From: Rhodobacteraceae bacterium Alg231-30
GTDB lineage: Bacteria; Pseudomonadota; Alphaproteobacteria; Rhodobacterales; Rhodobacteraceae
DNA length: 64,000 bases
NCBI GenBank assembly: GCA_900143615.1
Contig: FREU01000006.1
Coordinates: 302,888 to 366,887 of the forward strand
Direction of reading: 5' to 3'
The notes below the pieces were generated by a model. The model saw only the letters and a program-made list of their open reading frames with translations, made no database searches and was not told where the DNA came from. Positions within the stretch are counted from its first letter, which is position 1. The number at the start of each line of letters is the position of its first letter. Shown piece after piece: positions 46,252 through 55,297 of the stretch. The translations under genes and the position numbers were made by a program.

Positions 46252-46881
46252 TTACCCAGTCGGGATTTCACCCATGACCTTGGGGACATGATAACCTTTT
46301 TGCACAGCCTCCCGCGCCAGCAGGCGCTGATACCAAGCGCGTACATTTGGGTAATCCGCGAGATCAATCTCTTGCCACTCAAAGCGCGACACCCAAGGCC
46401 AGCAGGCCATGTCAGCAATCGTATATTCACCACAAATATAGTCTTTGCCTTCCAGCTGCGTGTTAAGCACACCGTAGAGGCGCTTCACTTCGGCCCGGTA
46501 GCGCTCTTCGGCATACTCCGCCTTGCCCGGATTAAAGTGCAGGAAGTGATGCGCCTGACCAGCCATGGGGCCAAGTCCACCCATTTGCCACATTAGCCAC
46601 TCCATGACCTTGGCTTTGTCGAGCGGGCCCGCCGGCAAGAATTTTCCATATTTTTCAGCCAAATACCACATAATCGCGCCCGACTCCATCAAGGTTACAC
46701 CATTGTCGGTGTCCACGATTGCCGGGATTTTATTGTTCGGGCTTATCTTGAGAAAATCAGGTGCGTTCTGGTCACCCTGTCCGATGTTGATGGAATGCAC
46801 CTCATAGTCAACACCCAGCTCTTCAAGCAGGATAGAGACCTTGCGGCCATTGGGGGTTGTCCAAGTATATAGGTCGATCAT
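46252..46881 (-). CDS. Glutathione S-transferase, YfcG/YghU-like
   Basis: A 209-residue protein with thioredoxin-fold N-terminus (LYTWTTPNGRKVSILLEE, N-terminal Thr/Asn glutathione site), KIPAIVD with the cis-Pro and the MESGAI glutathione motif, and an all-helical C-terminal domain with YTIADMACWPW. YfcG-type members act as disulfide-bond reductases. Lies 16 bp after the NIPSNAP gene in the tct operon. Role in the pathway unknown. Confidence 0.85.
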   Translation of the reverse strand: MIDLYTWTTPNGRKVSILLEELGVDYEVHSINIGQGDQNAPDFLKISPNNKIPAIVDTDNGVTLMESGAIMWYLAEKYGKFLPAGPLDKAKVMEWLMWQMGGLGPMAGQAHHFLHFNPGKAEYAEERYRAEVKRLYGVLNTQLEGKDYICGEYTIADMACWPWVSRFEWQEIDLADYPNVRAWYQRLLAREAVQKGYHVPKVMGEIPTG

Positions 46882-46897
46882 CTGTCTTTTCTCTCTG

Positions 46898-47248
46898 TCA
46901 GCTGTTGTTGGCCATATCCAGCGCCGGATCGTCTTGGGCCCAAGGGCTAAACGGGGCTGGCGTCAGGATTTTATTTTCTTGCGAAATCTGGAACTGGCGG
47001 GTTTTGACGGCGTATTCTTTCCACCGCGGATCTGCCATCAAGCGGCCGCGCCTCTCGCTACGCTCTTGCAGGTCTTTGTAGGCCCACAAATGCACGATTT
47101 GATGGAGGGCACCGATGTCGGAGTGATAATAGCCGACCATACGGCCCAATATGGGACGCTGGATCGCCAGACCTTCTTCCTCGTAGAGTTTAAGATAAGC
47201 AGGCACTGCGCCGATTTTGAGCGAATATGTACGTTGTTCAACAATCAT
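46898..47248 (-). CDS. NIPSNAP family protein
   Basis: A 116-residue dimeric alpha/beta-barrel-type protein. It starts IVEQRTYSLKIGAVPAYL and has a VHLWAYKDLQER strand and a DPRWKEY segment, all typical for NIPSNAP. The family's chemistry is poorly known; some members lie beside oxidoreductases. Its start overlaps the ThDP-enzyme stop by 4 bp, indicating tight coupling with that enzyme. Confidence 0.82.
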   Translation of the reverse strand: MIVEQRTYSLKIGAVPAYLKLYEEEGLAIQRPILGRMVGYYHSDIGALHQIVHLWAYKDLQERSERRGRLMADPRWKEYAVKTRQFQISQENKILTPAPFSPWAQDDPALDMANNS

Positions 47249-48957
47249 GAGTTTGCTTTCTCGCCTTGTTGGCGTGCCGCGCTGAGCGATTGTGTGGGGG
47301 TCAAAGCTTCGGGGTCAACCTGCAACTCGATCAAATACCCATCAGTCGCCGCCTGAGCGCGCTTTAAGGCATCTTCGATTTGATCGGTCCGTGTGACCAG
47401 CTCGCCAGAGATACCAAAAGACTTGGCATAGGCGACAAAATCGGGGTTTTGCAGTTCGGTCGAAATGACACGCCCCGGATGGGTGCGCTCCTGATGCATT
47501 CGGATGGTGCCATACATGCCGTTGTTCACCACCAGATAGATCACTGCCGCGCCATGCTGTTTCGCCGTGGCCAACTCCTGGGCCGTCATCATGAAACAAC
47601 CATCCCCTGCGACGCAAACAACTGTGCGATCCGGCGTTTGTAGTTTGGCGGCGATGGCGGCTGGCACAGCATACCCCATCGAGCCGCTGGTTGGCGCCAA
47701 CTGAGTGCGGTAGCTGCGATGCGCGTGAAAGCGGTGCAGCCAGACCGAGTAGTTTCCAGCGCCGTTCGTATACACCGTGTCATCCGGCAGGGTCTCGGAG
47801 AAATGGCGGATCACTTCGCCCATATTGAGGTCGCCTGCGACTTCGGTTGGTTGCAGGAAGGCATCATAGTCGCTGCGAAATCCAGCAGTCCACGAGGCGT
47901 CAGCCGGTTTGCTCACCACCATATCCAGCATCGCACGCAGGAACTGTTTCGGAGAGGACACAATCGAGAGATCAGGGGCATAAACATGGCCCAGTTCTTC
48001 AGCACCCGGGTGGATATGCACAAACTGCATCTGAGGCACTGGCGTATCTATCAGCGTATAGCCTTGGGTGGTCATTTCTCCAAAGCGGCTGCCCACGGTG
48101 ATCATCAGATCGACCTCTTCGCGCACTTTACGCCGCAACTCGGGTACCGGAGCAATACCAATAACGCCCCCATAATTTGGATGGCCGTTATCAATATAGT
48201 CCTGACAGCGGAAAGTTGTCGCCACAGGTAGGTTGAAACGGTCAGCAACCTGCGCAGCCAAATCAGCCGTTTCCGCATCCCAATCCGGCCCCCCAAGCAC
48301 CAAGAGTGGTTTGTCCGCACTGCCGAGCATCGAGCCAAGCTGTGCCATCGCCTCGGGTGTCGGAGCACTCCGGCCAATATTGGCGGGGCGAGTATCGGCG
48401 ACGTCTGCGTAATCTGACAATACGTCTTCCGGCAAGGCCAGCACTACCGGCCCCGGACGTCCGGATTGCGCCACATGCCATGCGCGCGAAATATACTCGG
48501 GGATGCGATTTACATCATCAATCTGGGCCACCCATTTGGCCATTTGGCCAAACATGCGACGGTAATCCATTTCCTGAAAAGCTTCGCGATCCATCATTGT
48601 CGTCGCCACTTGGCCGATCAGCACAATCATCGGGGTGCTATCTTGAAACGCGGTGTGAACCCCGTTTGAGCCATTGGTCGCTCCGGGTCCGCGCGTAAAA
48701 GCACAGATGCCCGGTTTGCCGGTCAATTTGCCGTAGGCGTCCGCCATATTTGAGGCGCCCGATTCGTGGCGGCAAGTGATGACATCGATGCTTTCGCGGT
48801 GATCAAACAGCCCATCCAGCAAACCCAGAAAGCTCTCTCCGGGCACGCAGTAGATTGTCTCTGCGCCAAGAATTGCAAGCTGGTCTGCCAAAATGCGACC
48901 GCCGTGGCGGCGCGCGCCACTGTCCGGGGTCATCGGGTTGGTTTCGTGGTTGGACAT
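47245..48957 (-). CDS. Thiamine diphosphate-dependent enzyme (acetolactate synthase-like)
   Basis: A 570-residue ThDP enzyme of the POX/AHAS group. The N-terminal Pyr domain has YCVPGESFLG and the catalytic Glu (CRHESGASNMADAYG), then a central Rossmann-like domain. The C-terminal PP domain binds ThDP-Mg through AGDGCFMMTAQELATA to VVNNGMYG. Paralogues include acetolactate synthase, benzoylformate decarboxylase and sulfoacetaldehyde acetyltransferase. There is no regulatory subunit nearby, so a catabolic 2-oxoacid decarboxylase or ligase is likely. Sits between the SDR and NIPSNAP genes in an uptake operon; substrate unknown. Confidence 0.82.
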   Translation of the reverse strand: MSNHETNPMTPDSGARRHGGRILADQLAILGAETIYCVPGESFLGLLDGLFDHRESIDVITCRHESGASNMADAYGKLTGKPGICAFTRGPGATNGSNGVHTAFQDSTPMIVLIGQVATTMMDREAFQEMDYRRMFGQMAKWVAQIDDVNRIPEYISRAWHVAQSGRPGPVVLALPEDVLSDYADVADTRPANIGRSAPTPEAMAQLGSMLGSADKPLLVLGGPDWDAETADLAAQVADRFNLPVATTFRCQDYIDNGHPNYGGVIGIAPVPELRRKVREEVDLMITVGSRFGEMTTQGYTLIDTPVPQMQFVHIHPGAEELGHVYAPDLSIVSSPKQFLRAMLDMVVSKPADASWTAGFRSDYDAFLQPTEVAGDLNMGEVIRHFSETLPDDTVYTNGAGNYSVWLHRFHAHRSYRTQLAPTSGSMGYAVPAAIAAKLQTPDRTVVCVAGDGCFMMTAQELATAKQHGAAVIYLVVNNGMYGTIRMHQERTHPGRVISTELQNPDFVAYAKSFGISGELVTRTDQIEDALKRAQAATDGYLIELQVDPEALTPTQSLSAARQQGEKANS

Positions 48958-48961
48958 GAGA

Positions 48962-49747
48962 TCACAAACTCCGGATCATGCCGCCATCAACGCGCGTCAT
49001 CTGGCCGGTCACATATCCAGCAGGCTCTGACATCAGGAAGGCAGCGACAGAGGCAAATTCCTCGGGATTTCCATAACGTTTTATTGGCAGAGAGGCGGCG
49101 ATTTCTGCACGCACTTGCTCAAGGCTCTTACCCTCGCGACCTGCCCGAGCCGTGTCAAGCTGGCCCACACGCGCGGTATCGATTTTACCGGGTAAAATCA
49201 TGTTCACAGTGATGCCGTCGCCTGCGACTTCTGCAGCCAGTGTCTTGCAAAACCCAGCGACCGCACCGCGAATAGTGTTGGACACGGCAAGGTTGGGAAT
49301 GGGCTGAATCACACCAGAAGAGCCAATCGCCAGAACGCGGCCCCACTTTTTGGCTTTCATGGCGTCCACAGCCGCTTCGGTCACCTGAATAATCGAGAAT
49401 AGCAGCATTTGCGCCGACCGTTGCCACACAGCTTGATCGATGCCGGTGGAGACGGACGGAGGCGGCCCACCTGCGTTGGCCACCAGCATATCCGGTTTGA
49501 TTTCTTCGCGCACACGTGTGGCGAATGCCGCCGTGGCATCGGCATCAGACAGATCAACAGTCATTCCTGAGGCTGTGATACCATAGGTTTCACTGAGACG
49601 TTTAGCGTTGGCTTCAAGTGCGTCGGTATTGCGGGCGACGAGCACAAGGTTGGCACCTTCTGCAGCCAGCTTTTCGGCAATCGCTTCGCCCAGACCCTGT
49701 GAGCCACCGAGCACAAGTGCCGTTTTTCCCTGAATTCCAAGATCCAT
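48962..49747 (-). CDS. SDR-family protein lacking the YxxxK catalytic pair
   Basis: A 261-residue SDR with LVLGGSQGLGEAIA and LVANAGGPP cofactor motifs and a normal TVNMILPGKI end. The catalytic YxxxK segment reads SNTIR within PIPNLAVSNTIRGAVAGF, so the Tyr and Lys are absent; Ser in AIGSSG remains. A sub-family with this change exists among 3-oxoacyl-reductase-like proteins, so it is not a random mutation. It may use a different general acid or be non-catalytic. Gap of 4 bp to the ThDP gene and 8 bp from tctA. Confidence 0.82.
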   Translation of the reverse strand: MDLGIQGKTALVLGGSQGLGEAIAEKLAAEGANLVLVARNTDALEANAKRLSETYGITASGMTVDLSDADATAAFATRVREEIKPDMLVANAGGPPPSVSTGIDQAVWQRSAQMLLFSIIQVTEAAVDAMKAKKWGRVLAIGSSGVIQPIPNLAVSNTIRGAVAGFCKTLAAEVAGDGITVNMILPGKIDTARVGQLDTARAGREGKSLEQVRAEIAASLPIKRYGNPEEFASVAAFLMSEPAGYVTGQMTRVDGGMIRSL

Positions 49748-49755
49748 TGATTTTC

Positions 49756-51408
49756 CTATTTGTTTTCTTGCGGCACAAAGCCACGTTTGATTTCAAGACC
49801 AGCCATAACGAGACCAGACACAACCATGAGACCGGCGACGATGGGGCGAATTGTGCCCGGCATCAGAAAGACCGGATAAGCCATTACCACCAACAGGGCC
49901 GGCGGATAGAAGCGGGTCCAAGCCGCCTTGCCGTGGTGTTTTTGGTACAACGGGAACAACAGCGAGAAACAGGCGAGCATCAGGAAGAACAGCGACCATG
50001 GGCGGCTGAGAAAAACACCAATGTCATCTGAACGTGCAAACACTTGACTGAGACGGGATTCCGCAATGCGCCCCAGAACAACCCCAAGCACCAGCGGGAC
50101 AATTGGAAAGCCCAAGGCGCGCATGAAAAAGCCAAGGATTCCGAAGAAGAACAATGTCCACATATCCCAGCCGATGTTATTAAGAGCAAACATCCCCAGA
50201 GCGCAGTAGAACAGGATCACCGCAGTCAGCATGTAGAGCTTAACCTTGGTGATCATCACAAAGCCGCGCAGCGTCAGCGATTGCAACGCCAGCATCATGA
50301 AGTTCGCCACAAAGAAGGCTAGGAAGATGGCATAAGCAATTTTGGGTTCATCCGCGATAAACGACGGGCTCGGGATCACGTCATGAATGAGCAATGCGCC
50401 AAGCATGATGGCGGTCATGATATCGCCCGGCAGGCCCAGCGCCATCATCACAATGAGCGCGCCACCAGCGGTGGCGTTGTTGGCAGCCTCGGGCGCAATG
50501 ATGCCATCAATGGACCCTTTACCAAACTGATCGCTTTCTTTGGAGGTTTTCTTGGCCTGATCATATGCCAGAATGTTGGAGATCGTGCTGCCTGCAGCGG
50601 GCAGGACCCCGACAAAAACGCCAATGATGGACGAGCGTAGAGCGTTGCCCCAGCGCTTGAACACTTCTTTCGCTGAGCCAATATAATCAATGTGAACAAC
50701 GGTTGTGTCGCCACCTAGTGGTTGGTGCGCCTTCTCCTTGCTTTTCACATCGGCGAGCAAGCGACCAAAGGCAAAGATGCCCACGAGCACCGGTAAAAAC
50801 GCAAAACCCTGCTCCATAACATCAAAGCCGAATGTAAAGCGCGGCATGCCGAAAACAACATCGGCTCCCACCGTTGCAACGAGCAAGCCCAAGAGGCCGG
50901 ACATCAGCCCTTTGACCATCTGATCGCCAGCAAGCGAGGCGGTAACTGTGAGCGCAAATATCACCAACGAGAAGTAATCTACGGGCTGAAATTCAAGCCC
51001 GATGGTTGCAAGTTGTGGAGCGACCAGCATCAAAACCACGGATGCAAAGACACCACCAAAGAAGCTAGACCAAACGCCGACGCCCAACGCCAATCCGGGT
51101 TTGCCGGACCGTGCAAGCGGGTAACCATCAAAGGTCGTCGCCACCGAGGAAGGCGTGCCGGGGATGCCGGTGAGGATGCCTGACATCAACCCGCCGGACA
51201 AACCGCCGACATAGACAGCAATCATCGTGGCAAGCCCCTGCACAGGCGACATGGTGAAGGTGAAGGGCAGAACCAGAACAACGGCCATAGCGATGGTGAA
51301 GCCGGGAATGGCACCCGCCAAAAGGCCCGCCATTGTGCCGACCATCATCAGAGCCATGGTCGTGAGGGTAAACAGCTCGGGTGCTGCGAGAGCGATATTT
51401 TCAAACAT
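49756..51408 (-). CDS. tctA: Tripartite tricarboxylate transporter, large membrane subunit
   Basis: A 550-residue permease with about 12 membrane segments. It bears the TctA hallmarks GAIPGFTIAMAVVLVLPFTF, SGILTGIPGTPSSVATTFDG and the second-half copy GVLPAAGSTISNILAY plus LGLPGDIMTAIMLGAL. Works with TctB and the periplasmic TctC. One base separates its start from the tctB stop region. Substrate should be a carboxylate. Confidence 0.92.
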   Translation of the reverse strand: MFENIALAAPELFTLTTMALMMVGTMAGLLAGAIPGFTIAMAVVLVLPFTFTMSPVQGLATMIAVYVGGLSGGLMSGILTGIPGTPSSVATTFDGYPLARSGKPGLALGVGVWSSFFGGVFASVVLMLVAPQLATIGLEFQPVDYFSLVIFALTVTASLAGDQMVKGLMSGLLGLLVATVGADVVFGMPRFTFGFDVMEQGFAFLPVLVGIFAFGRLLADVKSKEKAHQPLGGDTTVVHIDYIGSAKEVFKRWGNALRSSIIGVFVGVLPAAGSTISNILAYDQAKKTSKESDQFGKGSIDGIIAPEAANNATAGGALIVMMALGLPGDIMTAIMLGALLIHDVIPSPSFIADEPKIAYAIFLAFFVANFMMLALQSLTLRGFVMITKVKLYMLTAVILFYCALGMFALNNIGWDMWTLFFFGILGFFMRALGFPIVPLVLGVVLGRIAESRLSQVFARSDDIGVFLSRPWSLFFLMLACFSLLFPLYQKHHGKAAWTRFYPPALLVVMAYPVFLMPGTIRPIVAGLMVVSGLVMAGLEIKRGFVPQENK

Positions 51409-51409
51409 G

Positions 51410-51889
51410 TTAGTATACCCTCAGGATTGTGCCTTCGGGCAAAACAACGCCCAGCACCAGCGAGAAAATCGCCCACATACCAAAGACAAACACCGCGGAA
51501 ATCCCTGCATGCAACGCCAATTGACGCGGGGCCCAGCCACCAAGCACGTTCAGGGTTAAAAACACATACAGCAGCCCGCCAAGCAACATGCCAAGCACAG
51601 GCATGGTCAGCAAGAAACCAAGGAACAGTGCAAAGCAAATAAAGGGGTTCAGGTTTTCCCGCAGCCAAGCCACCAAGTCTGGCAGATGAACGGCACCCTG
51701 CCCGTTTGTTTGAGATTGGACCATCATCACAAGCGAAAGGAGGCCCATGGGAATGAGAATAATACGCGGCCACGTCCACGAGGCCAGCTGTCCGAACATT
51801 GGCTCCGGAAGCGAGAAGCTGGCGATATACATCCCGACAGACAGCGCCAGAAAAAACACCGCAACAAAGAAATCGCGATTGAGGGTCAT
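51410..51889 (-). CDS. tctB: Tripartite tricarboxylate transporter, small membrane subunit
   Basis: A 159-residue membrane protein with four hydrophobic segments (around 8-28, 38-58, 80-110, 125-155), matching TctB. Conserved WPRIILIPMGLLSL region after the second helix. Lies between tctC and tctA on the same strand. Confidence 0.85.
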   Translation of the reverse strand: MTLNRDFFVAVFFLALSVGMYIASFSLPEPMFGQLASWTWPRIILIPMGLLSLVMMVQSQTNGQGAVHLPDLVAWLRENLNPFICFALFLGFLLTMPVLGMLLGGLLYVFLTLNVLGGWAPRQLALHAGISAVFVFGMWAIFSLVLGVVLPEGTILRVY

Positions 51890-51953
51890 TTTAGTATCCG
51901 AAATCTAAGTGATGCGCCTGCGCCGGAAACTTCCGGCACAGGCATATAGCGCG

Positions 51954-52934
51954 TTATTGGAAACGACCAACTTTCAGCTCTTTGGCAGCATCCAAGAAAC
52001 CGGTTTCGGTATCTTTCCACCAAGCCGCGTACTCTTCAGGACCAAGGTAAAGAACCTCGGTGCCTTTGGCGGCTTGCTCGGACACAAATGTCTCGTCCTG
52101 AGTTGGCGCTTTGAACACCTCGGCCCAATAGTCGATGATCTCTTGCGGCGTGCCTTTGGGCAGCATGATGCCGCGTGTCAGTGAATAGGTCATGTCCACA
52201 CCCAGCTCTTTGAGAGTTGGAACATCAGGGATCAGATCGCTGCGCTCCTCAGAAGCAATCGCAAAGGCCTTGAGGGCACCATCACCACGCTGTGTCCGTG
52301 CAGCAGCCATGTTGATGCCACCCAGATCGATTGCACCATTCAAGAGACCCGTAATCCGGCCAGCAGTGCCGCCTTGGAACGGAACATAGGCGTAATCGGT
52401 GCCCGTTTTGGCGCCCAGCATGATAAACAGAAAGTGGCTGGTCGCCCCCATAGAAACACCAGTCGGAATTTCACCAGGGTTGGCCTTGGCAGCCTCCAAC
52501 ATACCTTCGAGGGTGTCATATTCTACATGGCCACCACCGCCGATGATTTCCGGCGTGTCGGTGAGCATTGCGACCGGCTCAAACCCGTCCCAGCTAAAGT
52601 CGGTGACACCGTTGATGTAGTTCACCACCAGATGCTGGTGGATTGCAAACAACGTACAGCCATCTGGCTTGGCGGCATGGGCTTCCTTGGCCCCTGCACC
52701 ACCACCCTGGCCAGGCACGGTCACAACTTTGATTTTGGTAGGCGCATCCGAAGCCTCGATGGCTTTTTCAAAAATGCCAAAGATGACCGCGGTGCCTCCT
52801 CCAGGCCCCCACGGCACAACCAACTTGGCGGTTGAACACGGCAACTCCACTGCCTGTGCTGGCGCTGCCGACATGGTGACACTCGCGGCGAACGCGGCGA
52901 CCATTGAAGATAACGTCTTTTTGCTAAATTTCAT
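51954..52934 (-). CDS. tctC: Tripartite tricarboxylate transporter, substrate-binding protein
   Basis: A 326-residue periplasmic binding protein of the Bug family. Signal peptide residues about 1-28 (PAQA). It has PWGPGGGTAVIF at the first binding loop and HFLFIMLGAKTGTDYAYVPFQGG at the second. Binds a carboxylated compound, not identified. First gene of the tctCBA-sdr-ThDP-NIPSNAP-gst-aldh-akr set, divergent from a LysR gene across 214 bp. Confidence 0.9.
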   Translation of the reverse strand: MKFSKKTLSSMVAAFAASVTMSAAPAQAVELPCSTAKLVVPWGPGGGTAVIFGIFEKAIEASDAPTKIKVVTVPGQGGGAGAKEAHAAKPDGCTLFAIHQHLVVNYINGVTDFSWDGFEPVAMLTDTPEIIGGGGHVEYDTLEGMLEAAKANPGEIPTGVSMGATSHFLFIMLGAKTGTDYAYVPFQGGTAGRITGLLNGAIDLGGINMAAARTQRGDGALKAFAIASEERSDLIPDVPTLKELGVDMTYSLTRGIMLPKGTPQEIIDYWAEVFKAPTQDETFVSEQAAKGTEVLYLGPEEYAAWWKDTETGFLDAAKELKVGRFQ

Positions 52935-53148
52935 TGTCTTCCTCCCTTGCCCCTCAAACGGTTTCGTTAGCCAGCCCCGGCATTCTGACAGAGGCTGATT
53001 GGCGATCTTTGACTAAGCCGCCAAAGTTTGAAGTAGGCCCTTATTTGATACATCTATCCACGAAACTAAACAATACAGCATTGACTGAACACTTTATCCC
53101 AAATATCGAACAATAAATCCGATTACGGTTCAGCGAGAGGAGTTTCCA

Positions 53149-54096
53149 ATGGAAGCAGAGCTACTGACAGACATGGCAATCTTTGCCGCAGTTGTAGAAC
53201 AGAATAGCTTTTCCGGTGCAGCCGAAAGCTTGCAGATGTCGAAATCCAACGTCAGCCGGCGCGTTGGGCAGCTAGAGGATCGGCTCGGCATCACTTTGAT
53301 GCACCGCACAACGCGTAAACTGGCGGTGACCGAAAGCGGTCGGATTTATTACGAGCATTGTGCGCGTTTGGTGTCAGAAGCCAAAAACGCAGATCACGCG
53401 ATCAAAGCAATGCATTCCCGTCCCAGCGGTGTGCTTAACGTTAGTTTGCCGGAAACTTTAGGGCGGGCATTTATTCTGCCATTGCTGCCAGAGTTCATGA
53501 AGACCTATCCCGAAGTCCAGTTGAACCTCACAATCACCAGCCGCAAGATCGATTTTCATGAAGAACGCTGTGATGTTGCCGTGCGCAAGGGAGAATTGGA
53601 TGACGATAGTCTGGTGGCGATCTCGCTTGGGTCATCAACCCAGTATTTCTTTGCGACCCCCAGCTATTTAACGTCAGCACCAGAGTTGACGCACCCCAAT
53701 GATCTAAGCCAGCATCCCTTTCTGATGGGTCGTATTGCGTTGGGCCCAACCGATCTCACCGTTCACTCCGGCACACAGACACTCAAGGCCCGCGTCACCC
53801 CACGGTTGTCCGTGAAAGATCATGAAGCGCTTCTTAAAATGACCTTGGCAGACCTCGGGGTTGCTTTGCTGCCTGCCTGGATGACGCATGACCACGTGGC
53901 GCGCGGCGAGTTGGTGCGCGTAATGCCAGAATTCACCGGTCCATCCGTGGACTTCAACGTTGTGTATCAACCACATCGCGGCATGGCGCCAAATCTGCGT
54001 GTGTTTGTCGATTTCCTAAAATCACGCTTCAAGCTCAACCGCCCATGGGAGCAGGATGAAGCCGCCGACAACATCATTAAAGTAGCCCGCAATTAA
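53149..54096 (+). CDS. LysR family transcriptional regulator of the tct operon
   Basis: A 315-residue LysR protein with HTH (FSGAAESLQMSKSNVSRRVG) and a CrgA-type substrate domain (EERCDVAVRKGEL). GAGAGGAG precedes the ATG. Its start is 214 bp from the divergent tctC start, the classic setting for control of that operon, with an imported carboxylate or its degradation product as effector (inference). Confidence 0.85.
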   Translation: MEAELLTDMAIFAAVVEQNSFSGAAESLQMSKSNVSRRVGQLEDRLGITLMHRTTRKLAVTESGRIYYEHCARLVSEAKNADHAIKAMHSRPSGVLNVSLPETLGRAFILPLLPEFMKTYPEVQLNLTITSRKIDFHEERCDVAVRKGELDDDSLVAISLGSSTQYFFATPSYLTSAPELTHPNDLSQHPFLMGRIALGPTDLTVHSGTQTLKARVTPRLSVKDHEALLKMTLADLGVALLPAWMTHDHVARGELVRVMPEFTGPSVDFNVVYQPHRGMAPNLRVFVDFLKSRFKLNRPWEQDEAADNIIKVARN

Positions 54097-54138
54097 AGCA
54101 GCTCCGGAACGAACCGAAGCTGTTGAGTAACCGTCCTA

Positions 54139-54170
54139 AAAGATCCGCAGCCTATTGGCTGCGGGTCTTT
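54139..54170. terminator. Strong terminator after the LysR gene
   Basis: AAAGATCCGCAGCC (54139-54152) pairs over 14 bp with GGCTGCGGGTCTTT (54157-54170), one wobble, loop TATT. T and A runs on both sides make it usable in both directions, ending the LysR gene and the ABC remnant. Confidence 0.85.
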
Positions 54171-54173
54171 CTA

Positions 54174-54925
54174 TTAACGTTTGGCGGCGTAATAGGCCAC
54201 GCGACGTTCCAGATAGGTCAAAAATTCCGAGATCGTGAAGGCCATAGCAAACAGCACAAGCAACATCGCCCAGAAATGCCCCATCAGGAAGTTGGTCGAA
54301 TAGAGCTCGAACAAGGCACCAAACCCGACAATCGAGATCAGCAGTTGCCCGATAATCACGCCTTTACAGCGCGAATGATGCCAATGCGGACGCCACCAAG
54401 AATTTCGGGCAGATCCGCCCAAAAATAGATCTTGAAAAACGCATCCATCGGAGACGCCCCAAAACTGCGCGCCATCTCAACCAAAGAGCGGTTGATCTGG
54501 CGTACCCCTGCGCGCGAGTTCAGGATAATGATTCAAATCTCAAACAGTGTGGTGGTAATGATGATCGACTTCATCCCAAAGCCAAAGAGCACGATCAAAA
54601 CAGGCACCAATGCAGTCAGCGGCGCGCTGAGAAAGACGTTCACCCATGGCAGTAAAAGCTCATCCAACAGGCGTGAGCGCCCCATCAGAATACCCACTGG
54701 TACGCCCACAAACACCGCAACCAAAACGCCCACCAAGAAGGCATAACCGGTTTCCATCAAAGCCTTGTTAAACGCAGGTGTCCCGATAATTGAAAAGAGC
54801 GTTGAAATCACTTCGGAAAGAGGCGGCACAAAGAACGTGACCTCCATCTGCCCGATCAGCTCCCACAACAGTCCCCACACAATCAGCGAGGACATCCCGA
54901 GAAGCCTGCATCCAAAAACGGTCAT
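54174..54925 (-). pseudogene. ABC transporter permease (NitT/TauT-type), disrupted
   Basis: The minus strand encodes a BPD-type permease in three pieces. Residues from MTVFGCRLLG to ITTTLFEI are open; then a TGA (54533-54535) stands where a Trp codon would fit. The same frame continues with NSRAGVRQINRSLVEMARSF and the EAA-loop-like ASPMDAFFKIYFWADLPEIL to VRIGIIRAV. There a one-base loss (about 54364) shifts into KGVIIGQLLISIVG and the last helices to YYAAKR. One nonsense and one frameshift mutation make it inactive. Confidence 0.85.
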
Positions 54926-54928
54926 GAC

Positions 54929-55297
54929 TTACTCCACATAGCTACGCAGCGACGCCCAGATATTATTTACAATATCAAGGTACTCAGGATCTCGACGAAT
55001 GCCATCGATGTCTTTTTCGCGAAACCCAGCGGGTCGAATAATTTCAGAAACACGACTAGGCCGCGGCAGTAAGAGCGCGATTTGATCATACACGTAAACA
55101 GCCTCTTCGATCGAGTGTGTCATGAAGATGAAGGTCTTGTTTTCGTTTTTGACCAATGAGAGTAAATCATCCTGAAACTTGCGGCGGGTCTGCTCATCGA
55201 CGGCCGAGAAAGGCTCATCCATCAGCAATACCTGCGCATCCACCGACAAAGCCCGCGCCAAACCGACCCGCTGGCGCATAGACACTGAGCAAAGCAT
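54929..55297 (-). pseudogene. ABC transporter ATPase, 5' half deleted
   Basis: Only the C-terminal half remains. It begins at the signature region (SVSMRQRVGLARALSVDAQ) and has Walker B VLLMDEPFSAVDEQT and the H-loop MTHSIEEAV. Walker A and about 150 residues before it are gone, replaced by the end of the substrate-binding gene in another frame. Without Walker A it cannot hydrolyse ATP. The ATG at 55297 is fortuitous. Confidence 0.88.
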
